Shown: one piece after another, positions 9,474 to 18,879 of the stretch
Position numbering within the stretch: the first letter of the stretch is position 1
How the letters are laid out: every line of letters starts with the position of its first letter
Origin: Microcoleus vaginatus PCC 9802
Lineage (GTDB): Bacteria; Cyanobacteriota; Cyanobacteriia; Cyanobacteriales; Microcoleaceae
Direction of reading: 5' to 3'
Assembly (NCBI GenBank): GCA_022701275.1
Contig: CP031740.1
Span: 5,159,001-5,223,000 of the forward strand
Length of the DNA: 64,000 bases
Translations under genes and position numbers: made by a program
The notes under the pieces: model-generated
Told to the model about the DNA's origin: nothing
The model's input: the letters and a program-made list of their open reading frames with translations, nothing else
Database searches by the model: none

Positions 9474-12400
9474 ATGAAATCTGCATCTCCCAATCTGCCA
9501 GCTATGGAAAACAACATGACAGTGACAGTAGAGGCCACTGTTGTCAGTGAAAAGGATGATTTTACTGGTGTCACTGAAAAACATCAGGAACAATATTCTC
9601 AGGATGCTTCTAGCAGTAGCGCCCTTGCCAAAAGTCCAGGATTATCCGGTGTTCTCGATCTCCTAAATAAAGAAAGCTTTACAGAAGTAGTTAAGGAAGT
9701 AGAAGAGAAACTTAAGGTTGTCAATCAAACCCTGGGAATGCTGGACAATATTCTTGACAGCCAGGGATTTGACGCCATCCTTAACGAAATGTTGCAGTCG
9801 ATTACCCTGAAAACCGGGGAATTGCTGAATGCCGATCGCAGCACGATATTTTTATTAGACGAAGAAAAGAATGAACTTTGGGCGATCGTCGCTAAAGACG
9901 AAAATGGCAAAAATTTAGAGATCCGAGTTCCGGCCCATGTGGGCATTGCCGGAGAAGTAGCCACGGAAAAAAAAGTGGTGAACATTCCTTATGATTTTTA
10001 TAACGACCCCCGCTCGGCTAACGCCAAAAAAGTTGAGGAAAGAACAGGATATCGCACTTATACAATGCTGGCGATGCCCCTGCTCAACGAAGAAACAGGA
10101 GAGTTAGTAGCAGTAGTTCAACTGATTAATAAACTCAAACCCAACCACGAACATTATGGTACTTTAGAATCACAGATTGACAAGGCAGGATTTACTCAAG
10201 AAGACGAACAAGTTTTTCGAGAATTTGCCCCGTCGATTCGCCTAATTCTAGAGTCTTCTAAATCTTTCTACGCAGCAACTCAAAGACAACGGGCCGCGAC
10301 AGCGCTGATGAACGCCGTCAATGCTCTTTCTCAGAGCGGTTTAGACTTAGAAGATACCCTAAAAAGGGTGATGGATCAGGCCCAAGAACTCATGAACGCC
10401 GATCGCAGCACCCTGTGGCTGATCGATGAAGAGAAAGACGAACTGTGGACGAAAATCCCGTTCGCCGGCAGCCTGAAAGAACTTCGCATACCCAGAACAG
10501 CAGGTTTTGCAGGCATCGTCGCCGAATCCGGCGAACCGCTGTTGATTCCCTTTGACGTGTACGATGATCCTCGCGCTGAAATGGCCAAAGAAGTGGATCC
10601 AAAAACTGGCTACCGTACTTGCAGTATGCTCTGTATGCCAGTCTTTAATGCAGATCACAAATTGATCGCAGTTACTCAATTAATGAACAAAAAAAAACAA
10701 GGAGAATTTCCCCCCTACAACCCCGAAAACTGGCCACAAGCCCCCGAACAATGGAAAGCGAGTTTCAATCGCAGCGACATGGAATTTATGAAGGCGTTTA
10801 ATATCCAAGCAGGAGTCGCCCTGCAAAACGCCAAACTATTTGCAGAAGTCAAACAGCAAGAACAAAGACAAAAAGATATGCTACACGCCCTGACTAACGG
10901 CGTGATTTCTACAGATAAAAAAGGCCATATAGTAGCGACCAATCCCAGTGCCACAAAATTACTGGGTGTCAGCGATGCCGAATTAGCCGAAGGTCAATCT
11001 TTGCGCGAGTTAATTAAGTTAGAAAAAGGCGATTTTGCCAAGTGGTTTGATGCGTCTTTGTCTCCAGAAGACGATAAGGATCGCCAGCAGTATTACCCCG
11101 ATCAAGTTTTGCTATCCTGTGTAGGGAAACCGCAGAGTATCAATCTCTCGATAAATTCTATGACGGATGCGATCGACCCCAGCAAGGTCAACGGCGCGTT
11201 AGTCGTCATGGAAGATATTAGCGAGGCCAAGCAAGTCAAGAACTTGATGTACCGTTACATGACGCCTGAAGTAGCCGAAGCTTTGTTAGCTTCAGGGGAT
11301 ATTGGATTGGGCGGTAAGCGCAAAAACGTTTCGGTGCTGTTCTCAGACATTCGCAGCTATACCACACTTACGGAAAAATTGCAAGCCGAAGAAGTGGTAG
11401 TGATGCTCAACAAATATTTTGAAGTGATGGTAGATGTCGTATTCGAGTACGGAGGGACTCTCGACAAATACATCGGCGACGCTCTGATGGCAGTTTTTGG
11501 CTCTCCAGCGCCCCTAGACGATCATGCTTGGTGCGCCATGCAAACGGCAGTGAAAATGCGGGAAAAACTGGCAGAGTTCAATCAAGAGCGTATGGCAAAT
11601 GGCGAACTGCCGATCGGTATCGGTATGGGCGTGCATTCCGATGAAGTTGTCAGCGGCAACATCGGCAGTAGCAAACGCATGGAATTGACTTCGATCGGAG
11701 ACGGCGTAAACCTCGCCTCTCGCTTAGAAGGCGCTAGCAAGCAGTACGGCACCGACTTGATCATCAGCGACAATACTTACAGAGATTATGCCGATCGGCT
11801 CTACGTGCGAGAACTCGACTTTATTACTGTCAAGGGCAAAAGCGAACCCGTAATCGTTTACGAACTCGTCGGCATCCGCGAGGGATACTCGCCAGTGGGC
11901 AAGTCACTAACCGAAACACAGCAAAAAATTGTAGAACATTACACCAAGGGGCGCGAACATTACAAAACTCCAGTCAGCCAAAGACTCTCAGAAAGTGAGG
12001 TGAAAAACATCTTAAAGGATGTCGCCGAAATGCCGGAGGCAGAGATTAAGAAACTGTCCTACAATCTAGAGCAACAGTTGGAACACGAACTAAGGAAGCT
12101 GTTATATCAACTGAAAAAGCTGTCAGAGTACGATCCGAAAAACCTGTCAGAAGCCGACAAACTCATCGTACTGTTGCAGACAGAAATCCAACTGCTGAAA
12201 TTGGAAGGAATGAAAAACCTCTCGGAAGACGAAGCCAAAATGCTGCTGCAAGCAAAAATCAAGCGGCTATCAGCAGACGATATTAAATACTTGCAAGAAG
12301 GCGAAGTCAAAAAACTCTTGGAAGCAGACATCTTAGAACCATCAAATCCCCAAATCAAGAGGCTGAAACCCGCAGAGATCAGGCAGCTATTGCAGGCGAA

Positions 12401-12683
12401 AATTAAAAGTCGGGCCTGCGAGACAGTTGCAGAAATGTTAGATGAGGAATTTGAAAACCTGGGACTCGATCGGGTGAAAAAACTGCTGAGCGAGTTTAAG
12501 AAAGCCTTAGAACCAAAAGCCAAGCAAGCCTTTACAGACGCTGAACGCGAATTTGACGCCGTTCTGAAAGTTGACCCGAAAAACAAGGCAGCTAAATTGC
12601 ACGTCGATCGCTGTATGTTATTTCAGCATGCGTTTTCAGATGTACTCAACTGGGATGGTGTGTGGAATCTCACAGAAAAATAG
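9474..12683 (+). CDS. Adenylate cyclase, GAF-GAF-PAS-cyclase (CyaB type) with C-terminal helical insertion
   Basis: A 1069-residue signalling protein that makes cAMP from ATP. GAF1 is at about 95-260 (NADRSTIFLLDEEKNELWAI), GAF2 at about 280-460 (NADRSTLWLIDEEKDELWTK), PAS at about 465-580, and the class III cyclase at about 600-800. The cyclase shows metal-binding Asp in VLFSDIRSYT and DKYIGDALM, and a Lys plus Thr pair (DKYIGD; RMELTSIGDG) that I recall as the adenine-selecting pair of cyanobacterial CyaB1. The transition-state Asn and Arg are in GVNLASR. GAF domains in this class bind cyclic nucleotides and activate the enzyme. The end WDGVWNLTEK is also CyaB-like, but some 190 Leu/Lys/Glu-rich residues are inserted before it. 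Confidence 0.92.
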   Translation: MKSASPNLPAMENNMTVTVEATVVSEKDDFTGVTEKHQEQYSQDASSSSALAKSPGLSGVLDLLNKESFTEVVKEVEEKLKVVNQTLGMLDNILDSQGFDAILNEMLQSITLKTGELLNADRSTIFLLDEEKNELWAIVAKDENGKNLEIRVPAHVGIAGEVATEKKVVNIPYDFYNDPRSANAKKVEERTGYRTYTMLAMPLLNEETGELVAVVQLINKLKPNHEHYGTLESQIDKAGFTQEDEQVFREFAPSIRLILESSKSFYAATQRQRAATALMNAVNALSQSGLDLEDTLKRVMDQAQELMNADRSTLWLIDEEKDELWTKIPFAGSLKELRIPRTAGFAGIVAESGEPLLIPFDVYDDPRAEMAKEVDPKTGYRTCSMLCMPVFNADHKLIAVTQLMNKKKQGEFPPYNPENWPQAPEQWKASFNRSDMEFMKAFNIQAGVALQNAKLFAEVKQQEQRQKDMLHALTNGVISTDKKGHIVATNPSATKLLGVSDAELAEGQSLRELIKLEKGDFAKWFDASLSPEDDKDRQQYYPDQVLLSCVGKPQSINLSINSMTDAIDPSKVNGALVVMEDISEAKQVKNLMYRYMTPEVAEALLASGDIGLGGKRKNVSVLFSDIRSYTTLTEKLQAEEVVVMLNKYFEVMVDVVFEYGGTLDKYIGDALMAVFGSPAPLDDHAWCAMQTAVKMREKLAEFNQERMANGELPIGIGMGVHSDEVVSGNIGSSKRMELTSIGDGVNLASRLEGASKQYGTDLIISDNTYRDYADRLYVRELDFITVKGKSEPVIVYELVGIREGYSPVGKSLTETQQKIVEHYTKGREHYKTPVSQRLSESEVKNILKDVAEMPEAEIKKLSYNLEQQLEHELRKLLYQLKKLSEYDPKNLSEADKLIVLLQTEIQLLKLEGMKNLSEDEAKMLLQAKIKRLSADDIKYLQEGEVKKLLEADILEPSNPQIKRLKPAEIRQLLQAKIKSRACETVAEMLDEEFENLGLDRVKKLLSEFKKALEPKAKQAFTDAEREFDAVLKVDPKNKAAKLHVDRCMLFQHAFSDVLNWDGVWNLTEK

Positions 12684-13135
12684 CAGTAGCCCACAGCAAA
12701 TCCTCGCGGTGGCGCCAGGGTTCCGGGTGGGGCAATCGCGATCGGGGGTGCGCCTCCCACCCCACCACCTATTAACCTGAATATCCTATTGAGGTAATTG
12801 TAAATAAGCTCCAACAGGTATTATGGTTATATAACCGGATTTGAATTTGCAAGCGAGATGCCGGGGTTTCGCCCTACGTGTTTCCTTCGCACTACCTACG
12901 GCAACAAACTTAGCACTTCTATTATTTGAAGCGCTTAAAAATAGTTATGACTGGTGGCAGCGTTACCCGGTTTCTGAGAAAAATCTTGGAGAAAGGCGAC
13001 GAAACATCCGCTCAAAAACCGGGTTTCTCACCCCGCCCGCGTAAGTCTTAATAGCGTTACCGGCTCCTAAAAAGAGCTTCGTTCGCAGATAGTCAATGTT
13101 CTAGTCTTAGATATAGAAAACCACTAGCGTCAATT
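12684..13135. other. Intergenic region with an inverted repeat, 452 bp
   Basis: No gene is seen. ACCCGGTTTCTGAG at 12965-12978 is matched by its near-perfect reverse complement at 13011-13024 (13 of 14 bases). The same ACCCGGTTT family occurs at 15193-15253, so this is a dispersed palindromic repeat. Just after the cyclase stop is a G/C-rich stretch around 12705-12770. Confidence 0.6.
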
Positions 13136-13684
13136 ATGAATAATTGGAATTCGCAATCGGGAGATGTTGAGTGGGTAGATCAGGTTTACCAACTATTGCT
13201 GGAGATTGCTCGCAGCTCCCTGTCAGATATCCCCAGAATCCCGGAAAACATCACTGTTAAGGCTATCCCTCTGATCCAGAAGGTACAAAGCATTCAACAA
13301 AGACCTGACGGGCAAGTGTTCAAATCCGGTTCCTTTTCAGTAAACGATCACGAATGGGTCGATCGAGTCTGTCAACTATTGGTAGAACTAACCAGCGCCT
13401 CTTTGTCCGAACAGCCCAAAATGCCGGAAAACCTTGCAGGCAGATCTTTAGCCCTCGCTGATCGAGCACAAAAAATTAAAGAAGATATCGAAGAAAATGG
13501 AGCCGGAACCCCAGCAGATGAAGAGGACAATTCCTTACAGTCTCCAGACGCGCTGCTTTCCCTCTTGCACCACAGTTTGAAAACTCAGCGCGCCAAAAGC
13601 TACAACCCCGATGCCCCCGAATGGCAGCAAGTCTTGAGCCTGCTCGACGTAGTGCAGTCAATTTACAAGCAAATCCAAAATTAA
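13136..13684 (+). CDS. Hypothetical protein with an internal duplication
   Basis: A 182-residue, acidic, predicted all-helical soluble protein that I do not recognise. It contains two similar units: residues about 12-55 (EWVDQVYQLLLEIARSSLSD, then IPRIPENI) and about 75-118 (EWVDRVCQLLVELTSASLSE, then QPKMPENL). A shorter, weaker third copy may lie at the end (EWQQVLSLLDVVQSIYKQIQ). A Pro/Asp/Glu linker separates units two and three. It precedes two Ser/Thr kinase genes on the same strand by 158 bases and follows the adenylate cyclase; a role in that signalling neighbourhood is possible but only inferred from position. Confidence 0.7.
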   Translation: MNNWNSQSGDVEWVDQVYQLLLEIARSSLSDIPRIPENITVKAIPLIQKVQSIQQRPDGQVFKSGSFSVNDHEWVDRVCQLLVELTSASLSEQPKMPENLAGRSLALADRAQKIKEDIEENGAGTPADEEDNSLQSPDALLSLLHHSLKTQRAKSYNPDAPEWQQVLSLLDVVQSIYKQIQN

Positions 13685-13842
13685 ATTCAAGCTTAACTCA
13701 GGGGCGTCTTTATTGTGCGAGATCGCTGGCTCTTAAAGGCGGTTGCTCTGTAACAGAAATTTTTTTGCTGTAGCCCGAACATTTCCGATTATTGCACTTT
13801 TGTCAACTACACTAGGTTTAATCGGTTCTAGGGCAAGAGAAC

Positions 13843-15153
13843 ATGAGCGGACAAAACATCGGTGATTTGTCAAAAGAAATATTAGCCGATCGCTATCAGT
13901 GCGATCGGCGGCTCGGCAAGCAAGCAGGAAGGCAAACCTTACTCGCCCGCGACTTAAAAACCCAACAGCAAGTAGTAGTCAAACTCCTCTCATTCAGCAG
14001 CGACTTTAACTGGGAAGACTTAAAACTGTTTGAGCGAGAAGTCGAAACCTTAAAATCCCTATCCCATGTCGCAATTCCCCGATATCTAGACTCCTTTGAA
14101 ATCGACACCCCCAACCGCAAAGGATTCGCCCTAGTTCAGAGTTACATCGAAGCCAAATCCCTACAAGAATATCTTTCAGACGGCCGCACCTTCAGCGAAA
14201 GCGAAGTCAAACAATTAGCCACAGCATTATTAGACATCCTCGCCTACCTGCACCAGCGACAGCCCCCGGTGATTCACCGCGACATTAAACCCAGCAATAT
14301 TTTACTCAAGAATCGATCGGGTAACAGCGTCGGCGAAGTCTACCTAGTCGATTTCGGTGCAGTTCAAACTCTAGCAACCCAACAAGGGAAAACAGTCACC
14401 GTTGTCGGAACTTATGGCTATATGCCGCCCGAACAATTTGGCGGGAGGGCGGTTCCCGCTTCCGACTTGTACAGCTTGGGAGCAACATTAATCGCTTTAA
14501 TTACCAAGCAGCATCCTGCAGACTTGCCACAGAAAGATTTGCAGCTCGAATTCGAGCAATTCACCCAACTGACTCCCGGTTTTACCAATTGGCTAAAGTG
14601 GATGACGCATCCCAGTTTAGATCGCCGTCCCGCTTCAGTGCAAATAGCAAAAGAAGTTATAGAAAAACCACAGCAAATACATAAATATTCCCTGCCCTTG
14701 AGACAGGGAAAAACGGTGGATACCTTCAGCTTGTTCGGGAATGCGATCGGGCGCAGCACTTGGATGGTAACTCTAAGTGTAGGAGCTTGTGCACCAATTT
14801 ACAGCACCTTTATTATTCCGGTACAGGGGACAATTATCGAAGCATTATTCATCGGTATTTTTCTCGGCTTGCTGCTGGGGTTGGGGAACGGAATAATCGT
14901 AGGGATTGTGACGCGCTTGTGGTTTTTTCCCCTAACTAATCCCAAACTTCACCGACAGGTCTTAACTGTAATTAGTATCGTCCTCTGTACCTCGACAAGT
15001 ATCGTCTTCTTTCGGATAATGGATTTGAATACGCTAAAGGATTTGAGTGGTGAGATTTTCATGGTGCTTGCACACTCGCTAATTGCAGGACTGTCAATGG
15101 GGGCAAGTAGCAAGTCCATTGCCCGGTGGTATCAAAAAGAAAGTGGACTGTAA
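13843..15153 (+). CDS. Serine/threonine protein kinase with C-terminal membrane segments
   Basis: A 436-residue protein. Residues about 10-265 are a Hanks-type kinase: the ATP lysine is in QVVVKLL, the catalytic loop is VIHRDIKPSNILL (about 143), the metal-binding motif is LVDFGAVQ, and the activation segment ends YMPPEQFGG. The glycine-rich loop is replaced by LGKQAGRQTLLARD, a variant shared with many cyanobacterial kinases. Residues about 300-425 hold three or four hydrophobic segments, including a glycine-rich pair GIFLGLLLGLGNGIIVGIVT, so the kinase is membrane-anchored with its catalytic domain in the cytoplasm. The sensor or substrate is unknown. It is a close paralogue of the next gene. 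Confidence 0.92.
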   Translation: MSGQNIGDLSKEILADRYQCDRRLGKQAGRQTLLARDLKTQQQVVVKLLSFSSDFNWEDLKLFEREVETLKSLSHVAIPRYLDSFEIDTPNRKGFALVQSYIEAKSLQEYLSDGRTFSESEVKQLATALLDILAYLHQRQPPVIHRDIKPSNILLKNRSGNSVGEVYLVDFGAVQTLATQQGKTVTVVGTYGYMPPEQFGGRAVPASDLYSLGATLIALITKQHPADLPQKDLQLEFEQFTQLTPGFTNWLKWMTHPSLDRRPASVQIAKEVIEKPQQIHKYSLPLRQGKTVDTFSLFGNAIGRSTWMVTLSVGACAPIYSTFIIPVQGTIIEALFIGIFLGLLLGLGNGIIVGIVTRLWFFPLTNPKLHRQVLTVISIVLCTSTSIVFFRIMDLNTLKDLSGEIFMVLAHSLIAGLSMGASSKSIARWYQKESGL

Positions 15154-15192
15154 TCTAAAATTTAGAGAGCGCTGGACTCACTCCGAGCAAAT

Positions 15193-15253
15193 AAACCGGG
15201 TTTTTTGGGGAATGTTGGGGTTGCAACGAAGTATTTTTGTAAAAACCCGGTTT
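15193..15253. repeat. Inverted repeat (AAACCGGGTTTTT family)
   Basis: AAACCGGGTTTTT at 15193-15205 and its perfect reverse complement at 15241-15253 enclose 35 bases. It lies between the two kinase genes and belongs to the same dispersed family as the repeat at 12965-13024. It could form a hairpin in the transcript. Confidence 0.8.
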
Positions 15254-15298
15254 CTGGGTTCCGATGATCACCTCACATTCAAATTAATGTAAAAAAAC

Positions 15299-16666
15299 AT
15301 GACCAGCAAAATATTAGCAGAACGCTACGAAGTGCAGCGGCAACTAGGAAAACAAACAGGTCGCCAAACGCTGCTGGCTCGTGATTTACAAACTCAAAAA
15401 TTAGTTGTCATCAAACAGCTATTCCTCGGCAGCGATTTTGAATGGCAAGACCTCAAGCTATTTGAACGAGAAGCGGAAACTTTAAAAGCACTTTCTCACC
15501 CAGCAATTCCCCGCTACCTCGATTACCTGGAAATTGACGAAGCAGACACTAAAGGATTTGCCTTGGTACAGACTTATGTAGAGGGGAAAACTTTGGAAGA
15601 GCATTTGCACTCGGGACGTACTTTTAGCGAAACCGAGGTGCAAGAATTAGCTAAATCGCTGTTAGAAATTTTGATTTATTTGCACGAGCAAAATCCGTCT
15701 GTAATTCACCGCGATATTAAACCCAGCAATATTTTACTGCACAGCAGATCTGCCCACTCCGTCGGACAAGTTTATTTAGTTGATTTCGGTTCGGTGCAGA
15801 ACCAAGCTGCAAAATTTTGCGGCACAATTACAGTAGTGGGAACGTACGGGTATATGGCACCGGAACAATTTGGCGGGCGCTCGGTTCCGGCTTCTGACCT
15901 CTACGGTTTAGGTGCAACTTTAATTTATTTGGTAACAGGTTTGCATCCCACTGAACTGTCGCAACAGGATTTGAAAATTCAATTTGCCGATCGGGTAACG
16001 CATCTCAATTCTAATTTAGTCGATTGGCTGGAGTGGATGACAGAACCTAGTTTAAACAAACGGTTATCCTCGGCTTGGGAAGCATGGCTATCGCTAAAGA
16101 ATCCCTGCTCGACCGACAAAACTACTATGGCAGTCCAGTGGCAAGGCAGCGATATTAAATTGACCAAAAATTCGGAATTTATAGAAGTTATAATTCCGCC
16201 GCAGGAAGTCGATTTTGGTTTAAGTGCCATGCTTTCGGGTTTGATTGCGACGCAGGTCACATTATTGATCAGTTTTGATAACGGGGATATACATCCGCAC
16301 CTTCTTCTGATACTAGGAAGTTTCTTAGCTGTGGCAGGAGTATTAAAGTTTATCGAGGCACTATTTTTGGAAGTACGTCTCAGAATCGATCGCCAGCAAA
16401 TATCCTATAGCAGCCATCTGCTCGGGTTGAGATGGAATAATTCCAAGGCAGCCCCCAGACCGGACATTTGCCAGTTGGAAATTGAACAAATTGGATACAA
16501 AGTTTCTCAGATGATTATTCAAACCAGCAACCAAAAATATCGACTAGGAGTGAAGCAGGGACTAAGTGAATCAGAAATCGAGTGGTTAGCGACAGAACTA
16601 AGCCAGTGGTTGGGATTGAAAATTCAAATAACTTTGACAGACGGTAAAAAGAAGATATCGATGTGA
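15299..16666 (+). CDS. Serine/threonine protein kinase, paralogue of the preceding gene
   Basis: A 455-residue protein. The kinase domain (residues about 5-260) matches the upstream kinase almost motif for motif: LGKQTGRQTLLARD, VVIKQLF, VIHRDIKPSNILL, LVDFGSVQ and YMAPEQFGG. The C-terminal part is different. Two hydrophobic segments at about 303-355 are followed by a soluble beta-rich domain (about 355-450) ending ESEIEWLATELSQWLGLKI, a tail I have seen in other cyanobacterial kinases. So the tandem pair shares the catalytic domain but differs in the sensory or anchoring part. The 145-bp gap contains a palindromic repeat, so co-transcription is uncertain. Confidence 0.92.
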   Translation: MTSKILAERYEVQRQLGKQTGRQTLLARDLQTQKLVVIKQLFLGSDFEWQDLKLFEREAETLKALSHPAIPRYLDYLEIDEADTKGFALVQTYVEGKTLEEHLHSGRTFSETEVQELAKSLLEILIYLHEQNPSVIHRDIKPSNILLHSRSAHSVGQVYLVDFGSVQNQAAKFCGTITVVGTYGYMAPEQFGGRSVPASDLYGLGATLIYLVTGLHPTELSQQDLKIQFADRVTHLNSNLVDWLEWMTEPSLNKRLSSAWEAWLSLKNPCSTDKTTMAVQWQGSDIKLTKNSEFIEVIIPPQEVDFGLSAMLSGLIATQVTLLISFDNGDIHPHLLLILGSFLAVAGVLKFIEALFLEVRLRIDRQQISYSSHLLGLRWNNSKAAPRPDICQLEIEQIGYKVSQMIIQTSNQKYRLGVKQGLSESEIEWLATELSQWLGLKIQITLTDGKKKISM

Positions 16667-16710
16667 AAATATCTCCCTCGCCCAAACAAACCATAGCCCT
16701 CTCAAACTGT

Positions 16711-16786
16711 GGGATGGGCGTCCCGCCCGTCCAGTGTATTTTCCCCGCAGGCGAGACACTCCACAAGCATCCTCCTCAAATAGTGC
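16711..16786. repeat. Dispersed repeat (TGTGGGATGGGC family)
   Basis: This segment, with TGTGGGATGGGCGTC, GTGTATTTTC, GCAGGCGAGAC and then ACAAGCATCC and CTCAAAT, has an imperfect second copy at about 41838-41935. It lies between the second kinase gene and ppa. Confidence 0.6.
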
Positions 16787-16917
16787 AGCGCTGATCGCAC
16801 TCGTCCGCTTTCGGTCAATCTCATGCAGCCGAAAGGCCCGATCGCCCGTAAAATGCTATCAAAGGGATTTGGCAAGTAGCACTCATCCCAATCATCTGTT
16901 AACTTGGAGATATTGTT

Positions 16918-17430
16918 GTGGACTTATCGCTAATTCCGGCACAGCCGAAACCAGGACTGCTCAACGTCCTCATCGAAATTACCGCCGGTAGCAAAAACAA
17001 GTACGAATTTGATAAAGACTTGCAAGCCTTTGCTCTCGATCGGGTGCTTTCTTCCTCAGTCCAATATCCGTGCGACTACGGCTTCATACCCAATACCTTA
17101 GCCGATGATGGCGACCCCCTCGACGGCATGGTGATGATGGATGAGCCCACATTTCCAGGGTGCATAATCGCAGCCCGTCCGATCGGAATGCTGGAAATGA
17201 TCGATGGAGGCGACAGGGACGAAAAACTGTTGTGCGTTCCCGACAAAGACCCGCGCTACGCTCACTATAAGTCCCTCAAAGACGTAGCCCCCCACCGCTT
17301 GGACGAAATAGCCGAATTTTTTAGAACCTACAAAAATTTGGAGAAAAAAGTCACGGAAATTCTGGGTTGGCAAGATGTGGATCAAGTTATGCCCTTAGTG
17401 GAAAAGTGCATCGCAGCCGATCGCAAATAA
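16918..17430 (+). CDS. ppa: Inorganic pyrophosphatase
   Basis: A 170-residue family I soluble pyrophosphatase, which hydrolyses PPi to two phosphates and so pulls biosynthetic reactions forward. The signature is [18 protein letters not shown] (residues about 62-79) with the metal-binding aspartates; [11 protein letters not shown], the Lys/Arg-rich N-terminal strand and [13 protein letters not shown] are also conserved. The start is GTG at 16918, supported by GGAGA at 16905-16909 and by the family N-terminus ([20 protein letters not shown]). Length is as expected. It is a single-gene unit with its own leader. Confidence 0.96.
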   Translation: MDLSLIPAQPKPGLLNVLIEITAGSKNKYEFDKDLQAFALDRVLSSSVQYPCDYGFIPNTLADDGDPLDGMVMMDEPTFPGCIIAARPIGMLEMIDGGDRDEKLLCVPDKDPRYAHYKSLKDVAPHRLDEIAEFFRTYKNLEKKVTEILGWQDVDQVMPLVEKCIAADRK

Positions 17431-17950
17431 GCCCCTAGCCCGCACTCCTCGACTGCAACCCGACTAAAAACTCAGGAGGCCGAACTTAAGGCGATCGCTG
17501 CCGGTCTAAGGATGCAGTCGAGGAACGGGTAGCTAGAATGTCAAATCACTCGTCAATGCCGAGTCACCGGAACGGCATTCCTCAAAACCCTGCCCCGGCC
17601 CCAATCTTGAAAAAAATACTACTCCTAGAGTAAGATGAAGCGCAAATTATACCCCTGGGGAATGCGTTCTACGTTTGAGGAAATTTTACCCTAACACTTA
17701 GATAGATCGGCGCTATCTTAATCTCAGAACACAGAACACGCCGGGCAGCCCGCATGATGCAAAAAATAATCTCTCAAGCGTGACATCTCCTACACCAACC
17801 CGTAAGGTTGAGAATTCTAACAGCCGAAGTGTTCGGCACATGGTTTCCCGATAAAGCGCTTGATTATAGTACAGATTGCTAAAAACTAAAAACTAAAAAG
17901 TAAAAACTAAGATTTCAACTCCCAAGTTCCTGCCGCCAAAACTAAAAAAA
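17431..17950. other. Intergenic region with a long-range inverted repeat, 520 bp
   Basis: TCCTCGACTGCA at 17446-17457, just after the ppa stop, is exactly complementary to TGCAGTCGAGGA at 17513-17524, with a HIP1 site in the 55-base loop. This could be a 3' stem of the ppa transcript. Near the end (about 17879-17911) are heptamer repeats of the AAAAACT type. No gene is seen in between. Confidence 0.6.
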
Positions 17951-18859
17951 ATGCCAGATTCCGCACCCTCTCTACCCAATCCACAGCCTTCCGATCGCAA
18001 AGCCACAATGGAAAATAGTCCTTTGACCGAGTTTGTCGTTCAGTTTTGGGGTGTGCGCGGCAGCATCGCCACCCCCGGCACCAAAACACTGCGCTACGGA
18101 GGGAACACCTCCTGTGTAGAAATGCGATTGGGCAAAAAACGCCTAATCTTTGACGGTGGTACGGGCCTGCGAGTTCTGGGTCTAAACTTGCTGCGGCAAA
18201 TGCCTGTCGAAGCCCATATGTTTTTTAGTCATACTCACTGGGATCACATTCAAGGGTTTCCGTTTTTTACTCCCGCCTTTATCCCAGGGAACTGCTTTCA
18301 CATTTACGGTGCGATCGCCCCCAACGGCACTACCATCAAACACCGTCTTGCCGACCAAATGCTACACCCCAATTTTCCCGTCCCCATTCAGGTAATGCAG
18401 TCAGACCTCAAATTCAACGATTTGACGCCTGGGGATATTCTCGAACTCGACGATGTGAAAATAGAAACGGCACTGCTCAACCATCCTAATACCGCGATCG
18501 GATATCGAGTCACCTGGGAAGGACACACGGCCGTCTACTGCACCGATACAGAACATTTTCCCGATCGCCTCGACGACAACGTGGTACACCTAGCTCGCAA
18601 CGCCGACGTGCTGATTTACGACGCCAACTACACCAACGAAGAGTATTACAACTTCAAAACCCCGAAAGTCGGCTGGGGACACTCGACTTGGCAAGCAGGA
18701 GTAGAAGTAGCGAAAGCTGCTGGAGTCAAAAAAATCGTGATGTTTCACCACGATCCGGGCCACGACGACAATTTTCTCGATCAAGTCGAAGCAGAGGTGC
18801 AGGCAACGTTCGCCAATGCCTGCTTAGCCCGCGAAGGCATGAGCATACCAGTGATTTAA
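17951..18859 (+). CDS. MBL-fold metallo-hydrolase
   Basis: A 302-residue metallo-beta-lactamase-fold protein. The metal site is HTHWDHIQGFPFF (HxHxDH, residue about 94), with a further Asp in YDANYTNEEY and His in GWGHSTWQAG and MFHHDPGHDD. The opening FWGVRGSIATPGTKTLRYGGNTSCVE is highly conserved in a bacterial subgroup related to PhnP and RNase Z whose substrates (phosphodiesters) are mostly unknown. Two ATGs are possible, 17951 and 18008 (MENSPLTEF); the first 19 residues are low in conserved features, so the second may be the real start. The cytochrome c gene follows after 20 bases. Confidence 0.9.
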   Translation: MPDSAPSLPNPQPSDRKATMENSPLTEFVVQFWGVRGSIATPGTKTLRYGGNTSCVEMRLGKKRLIFDGGTGLRVLGLNLLRQMPVEAHMFFSHTHWDHIQGFPFFTPAFIPGNCFHIYGAIAPNGTTIKHRLADQMLHPNFPVPIQVMQSDLKFNDLTPGDILELDDVKIETALLNHPNTAIGYRVTWEGHTAVYCTDTEHFPDRLDDNVVHLARNADVLIYDANYTNEEYYNFKTPKVGWGHSTWQAGVEVAKAAGVKKIVMFHHDPGHDDNFLDQVEAEVQATFANACLAREGMSIPVI

Positions 18860-18879
18860 CCAAAAATAAATTCAGAATT

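Noticed and set aside
12107..12586. 159-codon Ser/Phe-rich minus-strand frame
   Set aside because: It is an antisense shadow of the Leu/Lys/Glu-rich repeats in the adenylate cyclase.
18688..18879. N-terminal extension of the cytochrome c gene into the MBL gene
   Set aside because: It would overlap the MBL gene in another frame by 170 bases; the ATG at 18880 gives a proper signal sequence.
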